Shown here piece after piece: positions 51,914-60,085 of a stretch of DNA of 64,000 nucleotides; position 1 is the stretch's first letter, and the number at the start of each line of letters is the position of its first letter. Made by a program: the position numbers and the translations under genes. The notes under the pieces were generated by a model, which worked only from the letters and a program-made list of their open reading frames with translations, made no database searches and was not told the origin of the DNA. The stretch is from the NCBI GenBank assembly GCA_041879415.1, contig CP090851.1, positions 1,116,001 to 1,180,000 of the forward strand. The letters run 5' to 3'. The stretch comes from Vibrio chagasii (GTDB taxonomy: Bacteria; Pseudomonadota; Gammaproteobacteria; Enterobacterales; Vibrionaceae).

Positions 51914-53269
51914 CTATGACTCTTGTGTGATTTGTTCGATATCGACAATCTTTGAACGGTTCATGACGATCTTCCAACGATAGTAAGTTGGTTCGTTGTC
52001 GTGGTTGTTCTCTTTGATGATTAGGTTGAGTAGATGACGCTTCTCAACGGACTCTCGACTCACTTGGCCTTCGTTCAATCGATAAATCTTATTTGAGCCC
52101 TTATCCATTAAGCGTGTCAGCGCTCTTAGGCTGATCGATAAGGTTTCCCGCGTTTCCTCATAGCCACTCATAAACGTTGATGTCGACATCTCCGTATGCG
52201 AGCGGTAATGCAAGATTTGCTCTTCACGCTGCACCACACGTTTCTTGCGTATCGACTGAATGCGGTCTGCGAGTTTAGAAAAGCTTGCGTAGTCCAACCA
52301 CTCGAGTTTATGACCAACTGACTTATTGGTCGTTGGATCGTAATAACGGCGTTTCCACTTTGGCTTGCCTTTACGAAGCCAGCGCCAAAGAATATCTCTT
52401 AAATCGTCTTTGAAGATCTCGCGTAGCGCATAGATAAAAGACATCGCGACGATGAAAGAAGCGGTAATCTCTCCAAGGAAATCTCGGGCTAAGATAACCG
52501 TTGTGGTTACAACTACCATCACTAAGCCTGTCGCAACACCTTTCACGGCTCGTTTCACGTTTTTACCCATCGAGGTGGTTTTCTCTTTGAGTACGATAGG
52601 GTGCTCAATTAAACGACGCAGTAAGCGCATTTTGTTACTCAAGCGGGTTACGTCTTCTCGTACCTTGGCTGAGTTGTATCGGTTCAGTTTTCTATGAGCG
52701 GTCTCTTTATCGCAAAGGGTTAAAAGGCGCTCTTTAATGGTTGAATACTCGCTACCACGAGGCATGTGTGACACTAGCGATAGGAATTTTTGCTCGGTGT
52801 ACCAAGATAGGTAGTTGTCGATATTGGCGTAGTAGCGTTTTAAGTTTTCTTCATAAGGGATACTTCGACGCAGCTTCTTTAATATGTCTAAAGCCAGTTC
52901 GATAACTTCATCCACTTCGTCTGCCGTTACGTCGTCACTATCATTCTTGTTTAAGCTGCTAACGGCTTTATCTAATGCGATAACATATTGATAGGCGAAC
53001 AAGCTCAAACTTACACGGTATTGAGTGGTAGAGAGTCGTCCACGTTTTGCCAAACGGCTGTGTACCAGAGGCAGTAGTGTTTTATCACTGTAGTACGCGC
53101 GTTTTTGAGTGATTGAGCTATAGAAAAATGCGCTCTCAGAAAGTACTTCTGGAGTGAGTCCAAGTTCACCGGGAATGAATAGATAAACGTCCATGTCGAG
53201 CTTTTTTGTCTTAGCCATTGCATGGTTAATTTTGAGTGTTATCGCATCTTGTTTATCAACGGTGATCAA
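51914..53269 (-). CDS. Uncharacterised membrane protein with two central helices
   Basis: A 451-residue protein that I do not recognise. The N-terminal half (1-230) is charged and helical, with an aromatic-rich segment SESAFFYSSITQKRAYYSD. Two adjacent membrane helices follow (about 248-262, GLVMVVVTTTVILA, and 267-285, ITASFIVAMSFIYAL). The basic C-terminal half has WRWLRKGKPKWKRRYYDP and HYRSHTEMSTSTFMSGYEE. With the short loop between helices, both large domains should lie in the cytoplasm. The start is TTG at 53269, supported by AGGAG six bases upstream. It is divergent from the CvfB-like gene by about 100 bp. No nuclease, kinase or NTPase motif was found. Confidence 0.8.
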   Translation of the reverse strand: MITVDKQDAITLKINHAMAKTKKLDMDVYLFIPGELGLTPEVLSESAFFYSSITQKRAYYSDKTLLPLVHSRLAKRGRLSTTQYRVSLSLFAYQYVIALDKAVSSLNKNDSDDVTADEVDEVIELALDILKKLRRSIPYEENLKRYYANIDNYLSWYTEQKFLSLVSHMPRGSEYSTIKERLLTLCDKETAHRKLNRYNSAKVREDVTRLSNKMRLLRRLIEHPIVLKEKTTSMGKNVKRAVKGVATGLVMVVVTTTVILARDFLGEITASFIVAMSFIYALREIFKDDLRDILWRWLRKGKPKWKRRYYDPTTNKSVGHKLEWLDYASFSKLADRIQSIRKKRVVQREEQILHYRSHTEMSTSTFMSGYEETRETLSISLRALTRLMDKGSNKIYRLNEGQVSRESVEKRHLLNLIIKENNHDNEPTYYRWKIVMNRSKIVDIEQITQES

Positions 53270-53366
53270 CGATGGCTCCTAGAATGTAAAAATATGAATG
53301 AAACTAGCGAAAGCATATCAGAGATCACGTATAATCTCCGCCAAATTTAAAGTAGAGACAATCTTG

Positions 53367-54206
53367 ATGATTAATATTGGTCAAATAAACAACTTAGAAG
53401 TAGTAAAACAAGCAGATTTCGGTGTATTCCTTGACGCTAGCGACTATGGAACCGTGTTGCTGCCGAAACGATTTACTCCTGAAGGTGTTGAAATTGGTCA
53501 AAAGTTAGATGTGTTCTTATACATTGATTCTGACAACCAGATCGCTGCAACGACTGAAAAACCTATCGCACAAGTTGGCCAGTTTGGCTTGATGACTGTT
53601 GAAGGTGTAAACAGCACCGGTGCATTCATGAACTGGGGCGTGAAAGGTAAAGACCTACTGGTTCCTTTCAGCGAACAACGTGGTCGATTAAACGAAGGCC
53701 AGTCAATCTTAGTATATGTGTACATTGATAAAGCATCTAGCCGTATTGTAGGTACAACTAAGTTTAACAAATGGTTAGACAACACTCCGGCGAATTACAA
53801 ACGCAACCAGCAAGTTGACTTAATCATCGCTGAACGCAGTCAGTTAGGCTATAAAGCGATTGTTAATGGCGAGCACTGGGGCATGATTTTCCCATCTGAC
53901 ATTATCGGTAAATTGTTTATTGGTAAAACGCTGAAAGGCTACATTAAAAACATTCGTGAAGAAGACGGTAAGATTGACCTTTCTCTTCAGAAAGTGGGTG
54001 TAGCTAAGATGGATGACCTAAGCGTTAAGATCTTAGACTTGCTTGAGAAGAAAGGCGGCTTTTTACCTTTGAATGATAAGTCCTCACCTGAAGCGATCTT
54101 CTCTGCTTTCAGAACCAGCAAAGGTACATTCAAAAAGACCATCGGTGGTTTGTACAAGGCTGGCAAGATCTCTATCGATAAAGAAGGCATCAGCCTAGCT
54201 AAATAA
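53367..54206 (+). CDS. CvfB family S1-like RNA-binding protein
   Basis: A 279-residue protein made of three consecutive S1/OB-fold domains and a C-terminal winged helix, the CvfB/YitL arrangement. Matches include GQINNLEVVKQADFGVFLDA, GTVLLPKRF, FGLMTVEGVNSTGAFMNWGVKGKDLLVPFSEQ, LGYKAIVNGEHWGMIFPSDI and KIDLSLQKVG. Staphylococcal CvfB binds RNA and affects virulence gene expression; the role in Vibrio is unknown. The frame is open to an ATG at 53298, but ATG 53367 is chosen because MINIGQINNLEVV is the family N-terminus. Confidence 0.88.
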   Translation: MINIGQINNLEVVKQADFGVFLDASDYGTVLLPKRFTPEGVEIGQKLDVFLYIDSDNQIAATTEKPIAQVGQFGLMTVEGVNSTGAFMNWGVKGKDLLVPFSEQRGRLNEGQSILVYVYIDKASSRIVGTTKFNKWLDNTPANYKRNQQVDLIIAERSQLGYKAIVNGEHWGMIFPSDIIGKLFIGKTLKGYIKNIREEDGKIDLSLQKVGVAKMDDLSVKILDLLEKKGGFLPLNDKSSPEAIFSAFRTSKGTFKKTIGGLYKAGKISIDKEGISLAK

Positions 54207-54227
54207 GCCAAACCCTCGGTCAAAAAA

Positions 54228-54253
54228 AAGCCCAAACTTTCCTGTTTGGGCTT
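54228..54253 (-). terminator. Hairpin between the CvfB-like gene and rsmF
   Basis: AAGCCCAAAC/GTTTGGGCTT (54228-54237, 54244-54253). A run of A before it makes it a good terminator on the minus strand; on the plus strand it lacks a T tract. Confidence 0.7.
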
Positions 54254-54437
54254 AGGGGAAAGGGCTCCGAAGAGCCTACGCTAATCGTTTCAATTCTTTA
54301 TTTACTAGATGTAGTTTAGTTTAATTTTCCCAATATGCGATTTTTGACTGTGAAAATAGCGACTTGAATTGATGGTTTTATAATTAAGCGTGCTTCGAAG
54401 ACCTTTTTGCATAGATCGCATGACTTAAGTTCAATAG

Positions 54438-54473
54438 AAAAAGCCCAAGCAACGTACGTTGTTTGGGCTTTTT
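54438..54473. terminator. Bidirectional terminator near rsmF
   Basis: AAAAAGCCCAA/TTGGGCTTTTT outer stem (54438-54448, 54463-54473) with an inner CAACGTACGTTG self-complementary part. It shares the core AAGCCCAA with the hairpin about 210 bp upstream. The rest of the 313-bp gap 54207-54519 shows nothing else. Confidence 0.88.
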
Positions 54474-54519
54474 GTTTGTTCGCCTATCTGCCTATTCAGC
54501 GGTAGGGCTGGAATTGTGG

Positions 54520-55941
54520 CTAGAACAGGTTCTTATCACGTACTAATTCTCGTGGCAGACCGTTTTTAACTCGATTGCCAACCCACTTACCAAGGCCAAT
54601 GATTGCGCCATTGTATTTGACCAGCACTTCACCTTTGCCAGATAAGCCTTCCGGGCGAACATCTCTACCCATGAACCACTCACGAGCATCTTCGATAGTG
54701 AGTTCAACGATGTTAGCTTCGTTGCCAGTGGCTAGTGTCGTTGCCACTTGGTGTTGCCAGCGGTAGCCTTTTTTGTGGGTTTCTGCGATCTTGATGCCCA
54801 TGCGAGAGAAACGGAATTCACCGATCATTGGCTCCAATGCTTCAGGGAATAACCAGACGTCTTTGTCACGAATCCACACCTGAGTATCTGATGGCAGCTC
54901 GATATCTAGTGCACTTAAAAGCTGCTCAGCAACTTCTTGTTGTGCTTTCTTCGAAGCCTTCTCGAATGGGAACTTACCTAAACGCTTCTTCACTTCTGGT
55001 GGTGTCACAGAAGCTAGTTTTCGGATACGGGCAACGAAGAAGCCTTCAGAGTCATATACCTGAGGGAAGATGTGTAGGAAGCCTTCTTCTGTTGTGGTTG
55101 CTTTCGCGTTATCGAATAGGGACTCTAGAGATTCAAATTCCACTGCATCACCAAAGGTCTCTTTTAAGTGATGGCATACTTGTTGGTTTTCTTCTGTGCT
55201 TAACGTGCATGTCGAGTAGACCAATACACCATTAGGTTTAAGAGCGTGGAATGCACTTTCAATGAGGTCTTTTTGCGTGTCTGCAATCTCAACAACCGAT
55301 TGGTACGTCCAGTTCTTCATTGCGTCGGCATCTTTACGAATTGTGCCTTCACCAGAGCAGGGTGCATCTAGCAATACAGCGTCGAACTGTTCAGGTAACC
55401 AGCCACCAAATACACGACCATCAAAGTTACTGAGTGCTGCATTTCTTACACCGCAGCGTTCAATGTTAGCGTGAAGCACTTTAACTCGGCTTGCTGCGTA
55501 TTCATTGGCAACCAACACACCACGGTTGTTCATCAGCGCTGCAATTTGAGTGGTTTTAGAACCTGGAGCCGCAGCGGTATCTAGAACTGCTTGATAGTTC
55601 TCTTCACCTTGGAAAAGAGCTGACGGTGGCATCATTGAGCTGGCTTCTTGGATGTAGAACAAACCAGACATGTGCTCGGCAGTGTTACCTAGTGGCGCTT
55701 CAGTTTCATCGGCCGTGATCCAAAAACCCGTTTCACACCAAGGTACTGGTTCCAGTTCCCAACCTTTATCTTTTGCGCGCACCAGAAAGTCTTCAACACT
55801 GATTTTGAGAGTGTTCACTCGAATACTTTTACGAAGTGGCTTTTGACAAGAAGCGACAAACGAAGCCATGTCTAAATGGCTAGGCATAATGCTTTCAATA
55901 TGAGTAAGGAATTCTTCTGGGATATATACGTTAGCGTGCAA
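54520..55941 (-). CDS. rsmF: 16S rRNA (cytosine-1407-C5)-methyltransferase RsmF
   Basis: A 473-residue enzyme of the NOL1/NOP2/Sun family. Motifs are the SAM loop LDTAAAPGSKTTQIAALM, NEYAASRVKVL, DAPCSGEGTIRKD (the cysteine that releases product), YSTCTLSTEENQ (the catalytic cysteine), and a C-terminal PUA-like/RsmF-specific region (WFMGRDVRPEG). Length matches E. coli RsmF/YebU. It lies downstream of letA-letB as in E. coli (yebS-yebT-yebU), although here a terminator at 56026-56049 separates it from letB. Confidence 0.95.
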   Translation of the reverse strand: MHANVYIPEEFLTHIESIMPSHLDMASFVASCQKPLRKSIRVNTLKISVEDFLVRAKDKGWELEPVPWCETGFWITADETEAPLGNTAEHMSGLFYIQEASSMMPPSALFQGEENYQAVLDTAAAPGSKTTQIAALMNNRGVLVANEYAASRVKVLHANIERCGVRNAALSNFDGRVFGGWLPEQFDAVLLDAPCSGEGTIRKDADAMKNWTYQSVVEIADTQKDLIESAFHALKPNGVLVYSTCTLSTEENQQVCHHLKETFGDAVEFESLESLFDNAKATTTEEGFLHIFPQVYDSEGFFVARIRKLASVTPPEVKKRLGKFPFEKASKKAQQEVAEQLLSALDIELPSDTQVWIRDKDVWLFPEALEPMIGEFRFSRMGIKIAETHKKGYRWQHQVATTLATGNEANIVELTIEDAREWFMGRDVRPEGLSGKGEVLVKYNGAIIGLGKWVGNRVKNGLPRELVRDKNLF

Positions 55942-56025
55942 ATGGGTATCTCGATTTTTAGCGTGAATGCGAGCAGTTTAAAGCAAAATGAGGCTGTCCT
56001 AAACCAAATTTGCTTTAAACAATAA

Positions 56026-56049
56026 AAATGCAGCCCTAGGGCTGCATTT
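56026..56049 (-). terminator. Terminator after letB
   Basis: AAATGCAGCCC/GGGCTGCATTT (56026-56036, 56039-56049) is an 11-bp stem with a two-base centre, followed on the minus strand by T's. Confidence 0.85.
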
Positions 56050-56100
56050 AGATGTGAATTGTCGGTTATTCGCTCAGAGGACTGGAGCTATGAGTCAAGC

Positions 56101-58758
56101 CTATGGACGAGGGATGGCCGTTCTCCACGATTTCCACTCGTCTTCCGCTTTAGGGTACAAGTAGAATGACTGGTCTTCTTCTGCCAAAGGCTGCAGTTCA
56201 TCGGTTGGCGGTGTTGAGAAAGTAATGCCACCTCTGATTAAGCTATCGACAGTGCCTGCCTTGATGTTTGCACCAGACAAGCCGATAGATACATCTACAC
56301 CTGATACATTCCAGAACACACTGTTGGCACGAATTAAGTAAGCGAACTCTGGTTTGATTTGAATCGTAGAGATAATACGATCTGCAAACTCACCAAGTTG
56401 AACGTCAATCACTGTACCGATTTCTAATTCGCGGAACAGAATTGGCGTACCTTCTGATACCGAACCACGGCTCTCGCTTTGTAGTGTGAAAATCTTGCCT
56501 TCAGGTTGAACTGGACCATTACTTAGCTTGAATGCTGTGGTTTTGTTTCCTTTACCCGGTTCAACTTTAATGTGCTTAGAAATCAGAGAAGAGACATTCT
56601 TAATCCCGTTCAAACCAATCTCCGGCTCAGCTAGCCAAAAATGACTGCCAGCAACGGCTATTTTATCGACATACTCAGGAAGGATACGAGCCGTAATCTC
56701 AATGCCACCTTTAGTGAAATTGGGAACGACTAAAGTCACTTCACCGACATTGACGCCTTGATATTTAATTGGCGTGCCTTTGCTGACTTCTTGATCACCT
56801 GACGACGTAATCGTGATGGCACGGCCAAATTTACGCGCAGATTTAGAGTCGTTATAGAGCTTCCAAACATCACCGAGTTTATTGTCGATACCCGGTAGTG
56901 AATCAAACGCAATGCCGCCTTGAATTAATGTTTTCACTGGTGCCGCTTTGATACTGATGCCTGATAAAGACGCGTCGACCTCAACACCAGAACGATTCCA
57001 AAAAACGGTATTGTTGTTTAGTAGGTGTGTGTAGCGGTTTTCGATGGTAACTTGGATTCTTACGCCGCCGTCAGCAAGCTGAAAATCACTCACACTACCA
57101 ACTTGTAGGTTGCGGTAGAGTAGTGGGCTACCTTTAGAAATTGATGGTAACTCACTTGCGAACAACGTTAGTGTCTTAGAGCCCGATTGGTTGAGCTTTG
57201 CAATCTCAGCGAGTGATTTACTTTGGAAAAGTTGGTAGCTTTCTCTTGTTTGATCTTTACCCTCGCTCACGAAGCTAATAGAGCCTGTCAGTAGCTGTTT
57301 TGCTGGTGGGACGGTCACACTTAAGCCTGATTCTGTCAGTTCAGCGCTCGCGCTGCCGGTTACGAAGAAGCGGTTATTACTTTTGATAAGGTGAGCGTAT
57401 TGATTGTCGATCAGCGCGTCCATGAACACTTCGTGCTTATCGCTTCCGGTACCAACTCCATCAACTAAACCTACTTTGATGATTGAGCCAACAGGTATGC
57501 CTTTATAGAGTAGTTGTGTGCCTACATCGAGACCAAAAGAATTGTTCGAGGTAAGGCGAATAGCAACGGATTTTTCTTGCTCTTGGCTATATTCCGTTTT
57601 GCGAATCGCAGTGAAACGTCGTGCTTTTTCACCTTCACCTGGCACTAGCGTTAAGAAGTTGCCCGTCACCAAGTTAGCGATGTTCTTCATTCCTGTCAGC
57701 GATAGTTCAGCTTCTTCGAGGATGAACTTACTGCCACTGTTAAGGAAATCACTGAACGCAGGTTGGATAGCTGCAGATGCGATGACATTTTCACGACCTT
57801 CGCTGAGTGATAAGTCGGTAATTTGACCGATTTCGATGCCGCGGTACATGATTGGAGCGCCAGTTGCACTGATCTTATTATCATCAGGGACAGCAATCTT
57901 AATAGAGATACCACGACCAGCGGTTTTTAGATCTGGGTAGAGTTTGAATTTGGTGTTCATCTCAACTGGCTGACCATCTCCAGGTGAGTCTACGGCGATA
58001 GAACCACCTAACAGAGCGCTTAGGCTTTCCAAGCGAACATCAACACCAGAAAATCCGATACTTGCACCTAAGCCACTGACGTTCCAGAAACGGCTTTGGT
58101 CGGTAATGATATGGCTGTATTCATCTTTAATAGCCGCTTGAATCGTGACTGACTTTCCGCTTTCGTTAAGCTGATAGTTGTAGACCTCACCGATTGGGAT
58201 TTTACGATAAACAATCTGAGAGCCAACAGAGACGCCGCCCAAATCTTTTGTAGTCAGTGATATGTTCAAGCCATCGGCAGCTAACAAGTCAGAAGGTGCA
58301 GACTCCAAAGCTTGGAAAACAGTTTCTGGTTCTTGTTTCGTTTCACTTGGGTGAATTGCAATGTAGTTACCGGATACCAACGCATCTAACCCAGATATTC
58401 CAGATAAGCTTGCGGTCGGCTTCACTAACCAAAAACGAGTGCCTTTAGATAACAGCTTTTTTGCTTCCGGATAGATATCAGCATCAACATAGATATTAGA
58501 TAAGTCTTTCGATAGGGTAATATCGCGGACCATACCCACTTCTAAGCCTTGGTAGCGAATCGTGGTGCGTCCTGCGACTAAGCCTGCCGCATCTGAGAAG
58601 TAGATCTGCACACGTTGGCCTGCATCATGGACTGACTTCATGACTAGCCAGCCAGCAAGTGCAACGGTGAGGATCGGCAGAATCCACAAAGGAGAAATCC
58701 CTTTGTTTTTTCTGACTTCCGGTGAATATGATGTTTGTGATTGGTTATTGTCGTTCAT
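56101..58758 (-). CDS. letB: LetB (YebT), seven-MCE-domain lipid transport tunnel
   Basis: An 885-residue MCE protein. It has one N-terminal membrane anchor (LWILPILTVALAGWLVMKSV), then seven MCE domains, each marked by a (Y/F)-x-x-(I/L)-x-(V/I)-G turn: IRYQGLEVG, IVYRKIPIG, IMYRGIEIG, LLYKGIPVG, LLYRNLQVG, IKYQGVNVG and ILFRELEIG. Seven domains and this length match E. coli LetB, which stacks rings into a periplasm-spanning tunnel for phospholipid transport between the membranes. It overlaps letA by 14 bases and is translated with it. Confidence 0.95.
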   Translation of the reverse strand: MNDNNQSQTSYSPEVRKNKGISPLWILPILTVALAGWLVMKSVHDAGQRVQIYFSDAAGLVAGRTTIRYQGLEVGMVRDITLSKDLSNIYVDADIYPEAKKLLSKGTRFWLVKPTASLSGISGLDALVSGNYIAIHPSETKQEPETVFQALESAPSDLLAADGLNISLTTKDLGGVSVGSQIVYRKIPIGEVYNYQLNESGKSVTIQAAIKDEYSHIITDQSRFWNVSGLGASIGFSGVDVRLESLSALLGGSIAVDSPGDGQPVEMNTKFKLYPDLKTAGRGISIKIAVPDDNKISATGAPIMYRGIEIGQITDLSLSEGRENVIASAAIQPAFSDFLNSGSKFILEEAELSLTGMKNIANLVTGNFLTLVPGEGEKARRFTAIRKTEYSQEQEKSVAIRLTSNNSFGLDVGTQLLYKGIPVGSIIKVGLVDGVGTGSDKHEVFMDALIDNQYAHLIKSNNRFFVTGSASAELTESGLSVTVPPAKQLLTGSISFVSEGKDQTRESYQLFQSKSLAEIAKLNQSGSKTLTLFASELPSISKGSPLLYRNLQVGSVSDFQLADGGVRIQVTIENRYTHLLNNNTVFWNRSGVEVDASLSGISIKAAPVKTLIQGGIAFDSLPGIDNKLGDVWKLYNDSKSARKFGRAITITSSGDQEVSKGTPIKYQGVNVGEVTLVVPNFTKGGIEITARILPEYVDKIAVAGSHFWLAEPEIGLNGIKNVSSLISKHIKVEPGKGNKTTAFKLSNGPVQPEGKIFTLQSESRGSVSEGTPILFRELEIGTVIDVQLGEFADRIISTIQIKPEFAYLIRANSVFWNVSGVDVSIGLSGANIKAGTVDSLIRGGITFSTPPTDELQPLAEEDQSFYLYPKAEDEWKSWRTAIPRP

Positions 58759-60019
58759 TCACTGACTCATCTTTAGAGGTATAGTTATCCCAAATTAGCC
58801 TAGGATCTAAGCTTTCCGCTGCCAGCATTGTTAGAACAACAACCACGCCGAAAGCGACTGCACCATAACCTGGTGTGAAGTTTAAAATTTGTCCACGGTC
58901 GACCAATGTCATCATGATCGAAATAACGAACAGATCCATAACGGACCATTTCCCCACCCATTTCACGATAAAATAGATGGTCATGCGTTGTCTGTGGTAA
59001 AGCGCTCGTTTCATTTGAATACAAATCAATATGTAAGCAAGCCCAAGAATTTTGGCCACGGGAACGACAATACTCGCAATAAAAATGATGGCAGCGATGC
59101 CGTACATGTCGCTATTAATCAAAGAGGCGACACCTGAAATGATCGTATCTTCGAGTCGTTGGCCGTTTGTAATAAGAATAGATATAGGAATCACGTTCGC
59201 TGGCACAATCGCAACGGCGGCAGCAAAAAGCAGTGCCCATGTCTTTTGGATCGAGTAAGGCTTGCGGTGATACAAAGCATGATGACAACGAACACAAGCG
59301 TGACCGTCAGGCTGAGAAAGGTGGCAGTTGTGGCAGTGCACGTTCTTGTTTTTGGTAAAACTATATTCCGATTCTTTTGCCCACGCTTCCCAATAGCGGC
59401 GAACACTAATTCGGCTCACCAGTAACACGCTAAATAGCTGGAGTAAGATCAGGCCAATTAAACCGGGACCAACAAATATGTCAGAGTAGTCTTGTAGCTT
59501 AAAACAGGAGATCGCCACGCTCACTAAGAACACATCCAGCATCATCCAATGTTTTAAGGTCTGAATGATGACCAGCGAGTAGCGAAACGGTGTAAAGAAG
59601 CCAAAACGAAGCGAGAAGTGGCTGATTAATACAGAACTACAAACGAGCAACGGCGCTATTGAACTACAGAATAGGATGAGTAAGCCGAGCAGTGGAAAAC
59701 CTTCATTCATCAAGGTAAATACGCCGGATGGCAGCGTAGCGGGAATCATCACCCCAATAAGACGAATGCTAATGAAATCGAAAAAGTGAGACGGGATAAA
59801 CAGCAACAAGCAGGTTATCGCGATTGCTAGGTTTCCAGAAAGGCTAGGGGTGCCACCTCGGTAAAGCTGGGTACCACACCTCGGGCAATAGGCGGATTTT
59901 CCTAGTGGGATGTCCACCTTGTTGATAGGAAGCTCACAGCCCTGACACAAACGGACAGAGCTACTGTCGCTTTGATGCTTGGTCGTTGATAAACCTTGGG
60001 TTACCGATGGGGAGGTCAT
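58745..60019 (-). CDS. letA: LetA (YebS), PqiA-like membrane partner of LetB
   Basis: A 424-residue inner-membrane protein built as two PqiA-type halves. Each starts with a zinc-ribbon, CQGCELP...CPRCGTQLYR (N-terminal) and CHNCHLSQ...CVRCHHALYHR (middle), and each is followed by about four membrane helices. LetA is thought to feed lipids into the LetB tunnel. The start ATG at 60019 has a GGGAGG Shine-Dalgarno, but both are enclosed in a perfect hairpin (60010-60029). A five-codon reading frame (60033 to 60016) ends across the start codon, so initiation may be controlled by RNA structure. Confidence 0.94.
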   Translation of the reverse strand: MTSPSVTQGLSTTKHQSDSSSVRLCQGCELPINKVDIPLGKSAYCPRCGTQLYRGGTPSLSGNLAIAITCLLLFIPSHFFDFISIRLIGVMIPATLPSGVFTLMNEGFPLLGLLILFCSSIAPLLVCSSVLISHFSLRFGFFTPFRYSLVIIQTLKHWMMLDVFLVSVAISCFKLQDYSDIFVGPGLIGLILLQLFSVLLVSRISVRRYWEAWAKESEYSFTKNKNVHCHNCHLSQPDGHACVRCHHALYHRKPYSIQKTWALLFAAAVAIVPANVIPISILITNGQRLEDTIISGVASLINSDMYGIAAIIFIASIVVPVAKILGLAYILICIQMKRALYHRQRMTIYFIVKWVGKWSVMDLFVISIMMTLVDRGQILNFTPGYGAVAFGVVVVLTMLAAESLDPRLIWDNYTSKDESVNERQ

Positions 60020-60029
60020 GCGACCTCCC
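60010..60029 (-). promoter_or_regulatory. Hairpin sequestering the letA ribosome-binding site and start codon
   Basis: On the minus strand GGGAGGTC (60029-60022) pairs with GACCTCCC (60017-60010) around the loop GCAT. The first arm contains the Shine-Dalgarno; the loop and second arm contain the ATG and codons 2-3. A mini-frame ATG CGG GAG GTC GCA TGA (60033-60016) runs through the first arm and overlaps the letA ATG. Confidence 0.6.
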
Positions 60030-60085
60030 GCATTGAATGGTATGTCAGTTTAGAAGTGTGGTGTATGTGGCTAGGACAATAACTA

